Assembly (NCBI GenBank): GCA_029266795.1
Contig: JAQSWE010000079.1
Coordinates: forward strand, 7,421-16,912
Direction: 5' to 3'
DNA length: 9,492 bases
Source of the DNA: Alphaproteobacteria bacterium
Lineage (GTDB): Bacteria; Pseudomonadota; Alphaproteobacteria; Micavibrionales; UBA2020
Both the position numbers and the translations under genes were made by a program. Positions 6,038 to 9,492 of this stretch are shown in pieces (within the stretch, counting starts at the first letter, position 1; the number at the start of each line of letters is the position of its first letter). The notes beneath the pieces are model-generated. The model ran no database searches. It saw only the letters and a program-made list of their open reading frames with translations, and had not been told where the DNA came from.

Positions 6038-7398
6038 TTTGTCGGCCTGTCGTCTGTGTTTTCAAGAAGCGATTTGGAAGCGCGCACGTTTTCCGAGACT
6101 TCGGCTGCCAGCATGACGGCGTAGCGGTCCATCAGGTCGAGCTGGTCGGTCAGCTGCATCGCCATGAACGCCTGCTGCACGACCATCTCGCGGCCGTTGT
6201 TTTCAGGGTTGTCCACCTGGTCGACGGAATAGGTGCCGGTGCGGAACCGCTCGGACATCATGACCTGCATGATCTCGTTGCGGGACGGGTTGCGGTTGGG
6301 CGCGAAATAGGCAGGGTCGACGCCCGCGCCGCCGGGCTGGTCGCCGGAGGCGCCGGCCGCGATGCCGCGCATCTGTTCGAGGAACTCGCCGGAGCGGGAG
6401 CCGGGCGCGCGGCGCGCAACGACGAAGTAAAGCGCGTCATAGACCGACTGGCGTTTCGCCTTGTACGATTCGCCAATCATCACCTGTTCCTGGCCCTTGG
6501 CGGAACCGGTTTCCACCGCGCCTTCGGGAATCGGCTCGCGCACGCGGGGCTCGGCGATGTTCTGGATGAGGTCGTTGACGATGCGCTCGGTGTCGGGATC
6601 TTTCAGGTCGATCGTGTCCTTCATGAACACTTCGCCCGACACGTCGATGTCGCGGCCGACGAAGGGGCCGGGGGTCGTACAGCCGGAGGCGCCGGAGTTT
6701 TCAGTAGGGTCGCAATAATCGTTGATGTACTTGGTCCAGCGCACCAGCTGTTCGGGGCCGGAGCCCTGCGCGCCGGAGGATCCGACCGCGTTACCCGTAC
6801 GGGGTGCGGCGGCGGCGGGCGCGTTGGCGGCATAGGTGCGACTGAAGACGGCGGCGCGGGTCATGCCGCCCGCGACGGTGCCGGCCTGACAGATGTTTTC
6901 ACCGGGACGCAACTCGCGGTGCGAGGCGATTTCCTGCTTCATCATGTCGCGGTTGGTGCGGTTCATGTTCTGGACGTCGGCGAACTTGCCCATCTGCACG
7001 TCCTGATGCTTGTCCATCGTGACCAGCTGGTCGGTCATGTCCATCATCGCGGGGCGGAGGTTGTAGTACCAGAAGGTGTCCCACCAGTCGATCTGGTTCT
7101 GGCTCACTTCATAAATTTTCTGCGCGACCGACAGGCCGAAACCGGTTTCCATCGCCCAGGCGTAGTAAATGCTGAGATATGTGGTGGCGAAAACGATGCC
7201 CGAGGTGATCGGGCTGGCGAAGACCTGCGTCAGGCCCGCGGTCGGCATACCGATATAAGTACAGAGCGTGCCGCAGGTACAGACCTGCGCATTCGCTTTG
7301 CAGGCTGTCATGACGTTCATCGTAATGAAGCCCGCGCCAAGCATCGCGATCAGTGAGAAGATGATTACGAATTTTTTGACGACGCCCAGTTTTTGCAT
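6034..7398 (-). CDS. Exported protein, first member of the four-paralogue family (454 aa)
   Basis: Unnamed family. I start at ATG 7398 (MQKLGVVKK), which gives a compact signal sequence. ATG 7416 (MGIFGAMQK) is possible, and the frame is open back to GTG 7506, but that extension lies across a palindrome and looks non-coding. Residues 9-30 are strongly hydrophobic, with a possible cut after KANA37. Cys40, Cys42 and Cys46 follow (VCTCGTLC), then a second hydrophobic stretch (58-82). The core QIDWWDTFWYYNLRPAMMDM plus TDQ (102-124) leads into a long polar helix. GENIC (166-170), YCDPTENSGASGC (228-240), a TIDLKDPD block (262-269), VVARRAPG (326-333), NPSRNEIMQVMMSERFRTG (370-388) and REMVVQQAFMAMQLTDQLDL (403-422) are the shared marks. 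It is probably the parent type of the set, since the other three each lose some of these blocks. The gene lies 169 bp after the TcpQ-like gene. Confidence 0.82.
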   Translation of the reverse strand: MQKLGVVKKFVIIFSLIAMLGAGFITMNVMTACKANAQVCTCGTLCTYIGMPTAGLTQVFASPITSGIVFATTYLSIYYAWAMETGFGLSVAQKIYEVSQNQIDWWDTFWYYNLRPAMMDMTDQLVTMDKHQDVQMGKFADVQNMNRTNRDMMKQEIASHRELRPGENICQAGTVAGGMTRAAVFSRTYAANAPAAAAPRTGNAVGSSGAQGSGPEQLVRWTKYINDYCDPTENSGASGCTTPGPFVGRDIDVSGEVFMKDTIDLKDPDTERIVNDLIQNIAEPRVREPIPEGAVETGSAKGQEQVMIGESYKAKRQSVYDALYFVVARRAPGSRSGEFLEQMRGIAAGASGDQPGGAGVDPAYFAPNRNPSRNEIMQVMMSERFRTGTYSVDQVDNPENNGREMVVQQAFMAMQLTDQLDLMDRYAVMLAAEVSENVRASKSLLENTDDRPTK

Positions 7399-7502
7399 GG
7401 CCCCAAAAATCCCCATGAGCAAAAATTCATCAACCCGAAAGTCGCGGTCCCGCCAAACGCCGGCAGGCGAAACTGCTGTTTCGACTATATTCTTATAGCA
7501 TA

Positions 7503-7523
7503 TCACATTTAGTTAAAATGTGA
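7503..7523. promoter_or_regulatory. Perfect palindrome with candidate promoter ahead of the four-paralogue genes
   Basis: TCACATTT (7503-7510), five bases, AAATGTGA (7516-7523) is a perfect 8+8 bp inverted repeat in the 169-bp gap (7399-7567). On the minus strand it lies between a possible -35 (CTGTCA) and -10 (TATGCT, followed closely by TATAAG), so a bound dimer could block or position RNA polymerase. The half-sites have the TCACA/TGTGA sequence of CRP-class sites, but in the opposite order and spacing, so I do not call a CRP site. No T-run follows, which argues against a terminator. The rest of the gap shows no gene. Confidence 0.45.
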
Positions 7524-7567
7524 CAGATTTCGAAAACAATAGGGAAATTCAACCGCTTGCGAGGTGC

Positions 7568-8959
7568 TTAGCGCGTCAGGTCATAGGACTTGACGACCAA
7601 GACTCTGGGACCGCTCGCACTTTGGTGCAGCTGGCCATAGGGCTGGGGACGCACGGTTGCGAACTTGTCGAGCAGGCCGCCGACCGCTTGGTCATAACTG
7701 CCGGAGCTCGAAACATTGTCCGACAGGCGGTAGTCATAATCAATCGACCAGTAGAGCTCTACGCCCGCCTTATCCGACCATGTTTTCAACACGTCACGCA
7801 GGGTTTGGCCCTTGGTGCCGCTCCAGTTGCCGGTGGCGGCAACGGGGGTTGCGGTGGTCGCGCCAACTTCGGTCGCCGACGACGACATGGCGGCGTCAGC
7901 CGCGGAGCGGGAATAGGGCGTTGCGGCAGCAAGCTGCTGCGGCTCGTTCGACGAGGACGATTCTTCCATCGGCACGGGGTCGGACGACATGCCGGCATCG
8001 GATGCGTTCGGCGCAGCGGGAGCAGCAGGCGCGACGGTGTCGTTCGCGGGCGCAGGCGCGCGCTCGGTCTCAGGTGTGGGCGTCCATGCCGGTGCGGTGG
8101 TGGTGCCGGCGGTTTCCGACGGCACGGCGACGTTTTCGCGTTTTTCTTCCTTGGTGCCTTTCGTCCAGCCGAGACGCTCCAGCAACGAGGAGCGTTTTTC
8201 GCGGTGGATCGTCACGGGCTTTTCGGAGATGACGGTCGACTGCACGGGCGCGCTCGCGGTTTCGGCGGGCACGGAGGAGTCTTGCGCGGGCGATGCGATC
8301 GCCATCGGCGCCATATCGTCTTGCGGCACGGGCGTCATGCCGAGGCTGGAATCGGATGCTTCCGGCGCGGCAGCTGCCTGCTGCGCGGGCATGTCGGAGG
8401 CGTAGTTGCCGATCACGACAGCGTTGTTTTGCAGGCGGTAGCCGAGGCCGTGCGCGGCGAGCGTATCGGCCAGCACCTGCTGCCACGATTTGCCGCCTTC
8501 CCACGAAACGGAAACGCCGGGATTGACGCCGGCGGCGAAGGAATACTGGTAGCCGGGAGGCACGATCTGCTGCAGCGCGATCACGAGCGGCACGTCAGAG
8601 CCGAAACCGGTCAGCACATCGCCTGCGGGTTCGGAGACGACGGGCGCAGCGGCAACGTCATTTGCGGGCGGTGTCCAGGTCGATGCGGGTGCAGCGGTGA
8701 CCGGCGCGGGCATGCTGTCAACGGGTGCGGAAGTCACAGGGGCGGGCATGGCGGCGGGCGCGTCAGCCGGCTTTTCCCACGAGGTGACGGGCGTCAGGTC
8801 GTCATTCGGCTGCGTATCAACCGGTGCTTCCGGAGCCGCTGCGGGCGGTGCGCCGAGCGGGCCTTTCCATTCAAAACCTGCATGGGCCGTGGCGGCGAAA
8901 GCGATGATCGCAACACCGGAAAGGAGAACGGCTTTTTTCAGCAAATTCGTCTGGGTCAT
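7568..8959 (-). CDS. TcpQ-like envelope protein with two N0/TcpQ-type domains and a long disordered linker (463 aa)
   Basis: Probably a periplasmic or outer-membrane component of the secretion machine. A signal peptide covers residues 1-27 (core AVLLSGVAIIAFAA, then TAHA) without a lipobox, so it is not an obvious lipoprotein. Residues 28-112 are Ala/Pro-rich. Residues 113-184 form a small domain (DVPLVIALQQIVPPGY to NNAVVIG) of the type seen at secretin N-termini. A low-complexity Ala/Pro/Ser/Thr linker follows (185-376), with a basic patch near 253-275. Residues 378-460 (WSGTKGQTLRDVLKTWSDKA to RVLVVKSY) match the C-terminal domain of TcpQ/PilL-type proteins, including a YWSIDYDYRL core and the ending VLVV. 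DotD of Dot/Icm systems has the same N0-like fold, so an outer-membrane core role is plausible. It begins its own transcription unit behind a good promoter; AGGA lies 8 bases before the ATG. Domain calls are from sequence pattern, not a search. Confidence 0.78.
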   Translation of the reverse strand: MTQTNLLKKAVLLSGVAIIAFAATAHAGFEWKGPLGAPPAAAPEAPVDTQPNDDLTPVTSWEKPADAPAAMPAPVTSAPVDSMPAPVTAAPASTWTPPANDVAAAPVVSEPAGDVLTGFGSDVPLVIALQQIVPPGYQYSFAAGVNPGVSVSWEGGKSWQQVLADTLAAHGLGYRLQNNAVVIGNYASDMPAQQAAAAPEASDSSLGMTPVPQDDMAPMAIASPAQDSSVPAETASAPVQSTVISEKPVTIHREKRSSLLERLGWTKGTKEEKRENVAVPSETAGTTTAPAWTPTPETERAPAPANDTVAPAAPAAPNASDAGMSSDPVPMEESSSSNEPQQLAAATPYSRSAADAAMSSSATEVGATTATPVAATGNWSGTKGQTLRDVLKTWSDKAGVELYWSIDYDYRLSDNVSSSGSYDQAVGGLLDKFATVRPQPYGQLHQSASGPRVLVVKSYDLTR

Positions 8960-9006
8960 GGGAAGTATCCTGCGCCTGCGGCTTGTTAAAAGAAATCGAA
9001 TGCTCT

Positions 9007-9036
9007 TTTATAGGCCGAGTCACACCCCTAAATCAA
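9007..9036 (-). promoter_or_regulatory. Sigma70-like promoter for the TcpQ-like gene
   Basis: On the minus strand TTGATT (9036-9031) and TATAAA (9012-9007) are separated by 18 bp; they match the consensus boxes at 4 of 6 and 5 of 6 positions. Transcription would start near 9000, about 40 bases before the ATG at 8959. This is the best promoter in the window and implies that the TcpQ-like gene and the genes after it can be transcribed apart from icmT. Confidence 0.55.
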
Positions 9037-9052
9037 TAGAGGGAAAGGATTT

Positions 9053-9067
9053 TTCGGCATTGCCGAA
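9053..9067. repeat. Short inverted repeat between icmT and the TcpQ-like gene
   Basis: TTCGGCA, one base, TGCCGAA: a perfect 7-bp inverted repeat whose hairpin would be 6 bp with a 3-base loop. On the minus strand it is followed by A-runs, not T-runs, so it does not look like an intrinsic terminator for icmT. It lies 16 bp upstream of the -35 box and could be a regulator site. Confidence 0.35.
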
Positions 9068-9104
9068 GGGGGGTTTGAATGAAAGCTGAAGCCGGCGGAA
9101 CGCC

Positions 9105-9395
9105 TTAAGCGGAGCCGGTGTCCTGCAGCTTGCGGCGGCGGGTCCAGATCCAGCCGGGGCGCTTGGGCCCGATGATCCAGACGCGAATGGAGCGCAGGGC
9201 CGCCGGAAAGGACAGCGATTTGCGCTCGAAGAGCCAGAAAATGGTCATGACGGAGAGGGCAAGAACCAGCGTCCAGAGACGGGCATGGACAAGGACGAGG
9301 ACGACGAAGAAGCCGGCGCGGGCATCAAAGATGAAAAACCGCACGGTTTTCATGGAGTTACGCCAGTGCCAGCCTTGTACCGGTTGATCAGCCAT
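9105..9395 (-). CDS. icmT: IcmT-like type IVB secretion system protein
   Basis: A 96-residue small membrane protein of the IcmT (IncI TraK-related) family of Dot/Icm type IVB secretion systems; Legionella IcmT is 86 residues. The diagnostic run is present: WHWRNS (9-14), FFIFDAR (20-26), VHARLWT (36-42), FWLFER (53-58) and FPAALRSIRVWIIGPKRP (63-80). Two hydrophobic segments (about 27-38 and 41-55) are separated only by HARLW, so a tight membrane hairpin or a single long segment is possible. In Legionella the protein is needed for effector export and for release from host cells. The ATG at 9395 has GGGGG about 9 bases upstream. The gene is followed by 145 bp without a gene and then the TcpQ-like gene. 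It is the firmest evidence that the region is a Dot/Icm-like locus. Confidence 0.87.
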   Translation of the reverse strand: MADQPVQGWHWRNSMKTVRFFIFDARAGFFVVLVLVHARLWTLVLALSVMTIFWLFERKSLSFPAALRSIRVWIIGPKRPGWIWTRRRKLQDTGSA

Positions 9396-9436
9396 GTCGT
9401 TTTACCCCCGTCGGTTTCCAGCTTACCAGCATAGCA

Positions 9437-9492
9437 CTATTTGCTGTGCACGTCGCTTGATTCCATTTTCTCGCTCAGGTCCATATCGGTCG
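9437..9492 (-). CDS. Possible C-terminal end of the gene upstream of icmT (partial)
   Basis: One minus-strand frame reads TDMDLSEKMESSDVHSK and then TAG at 9437-9439. The composition is normal for a hydrophilic C-terminus and the stop lies 41 bp before the icmT start. Only 17 codons are visible, so the product cannot be identified and the frame could be chance; another frame is also open across most of this short stretch. Confidence 0.35.
   Translation of the reverse strand, partial: TDMDLSEKMESSDVHSK

Noticed and set aside
5791..7356. 521-codon plus-strand open frame
   Set aside because: Antisense across two paralogues and their overlap; a real gene is unlikely to span both exactly this way. 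No domain seen.
7399..7506. N-terminal extension of the first paralogue to GTG 7506
   Set aside because: The start codon lies inside the palindrome. The added residues carry no export signal, and the compact signal sequence from 7398 fits the other family members.
7503..7523. CRP binding site
   Set aside because: The half-sites are ordered TCACA...TGTGA, not TGTGA...TCACA, and the spacing does not fit.
7520..8989. 489-codon plus-strand open frame, rich in Gly/Arg/His/Cys
   Set aside because: Antisense to the TcpQ-like gene. The Gly/Arg-rich character comes from the complement of the Ala/Pro/Ser linker codons.
9053..9067. Hairpin as terminator of icmT
   Set aside because: The stem is short and followed on the minus strand by A-runs rather than T-runs.
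1..9492. CRISPR arrays, tRNA or rRNA genes, insertion sequences
   Set aside because: I saw no regularly spaced repeats, no tRNA cloverleaf or CCA-ended segment, no transposase motif and no terminal inverted repeats with target duplications.

Overview
The window (about 60% G+C by eye) reads as a leftward (minus-strand) gene block from a Gram-negative bacterium, most likely an alphaproteobacterium or relative. The grounds are an RNase J-type nuclease, a lone IscX, Sec-type signal peptides and Dot/Icm-type (type IVB) secretion genes. The taxon is an inference; no rRNA or other marker gene is present. Every gene I can support lies on the minus strand. The long plus-strand reading frames are antisense shadows of high-G+C coding.

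In transcription order (right to left) the window starts with the last 17 codons of a possible upstream gene (9437-9492). Then come an IcmT homologue (9105-9395) and a 145-bp gap holding a good sigma70-like promoter (9007-9036). Next is a 463-aa secreted protein with two TcpQ/N0-like domains joined by a long Ala/Pro/Ser/Thr linker (7568-8959). A 169-bp gap with a perfect 8-bp palindrome follows. After it sit four consecutive large exported proteins (454, 514, 423 and 445 aa) that are clearly paralogous, although I recognise no named family. The first three are joined by 4-bp stop/start overlaps. The fourth begins 9 bp after the third, behind a strong Shine-Dalgarno sequence. A 55-aa secreted peptide with three cysteines (1683-1850), too short for ordinary gene callers, follows 27 bp later, and a strong hairpin (1624-1659) closes the unit.

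The second unit is housekeeping in character: iscX (1272-1496) overlaps by 4 bp the start of an RNase J-family metallo-beta-lactamase/beta-CASP nuclease that runs off the left edge (1-1275, 425 codons seen).

My reading is that the right-hand 7.8 kb is one end of a Dot/Icm-like type IVB secretion or conjugation locus. IcmT and the TcpQ-like protein would belong to the envelope-spanning machine. The four paralogues and the 55-aa peptide would be exported accessory or structural parts not described in the classical Legionella/IncI systems. The four-paralogue cassette is the main candidate for something undescribed. Its link to the secretion machine rests on gene order and export signals only.
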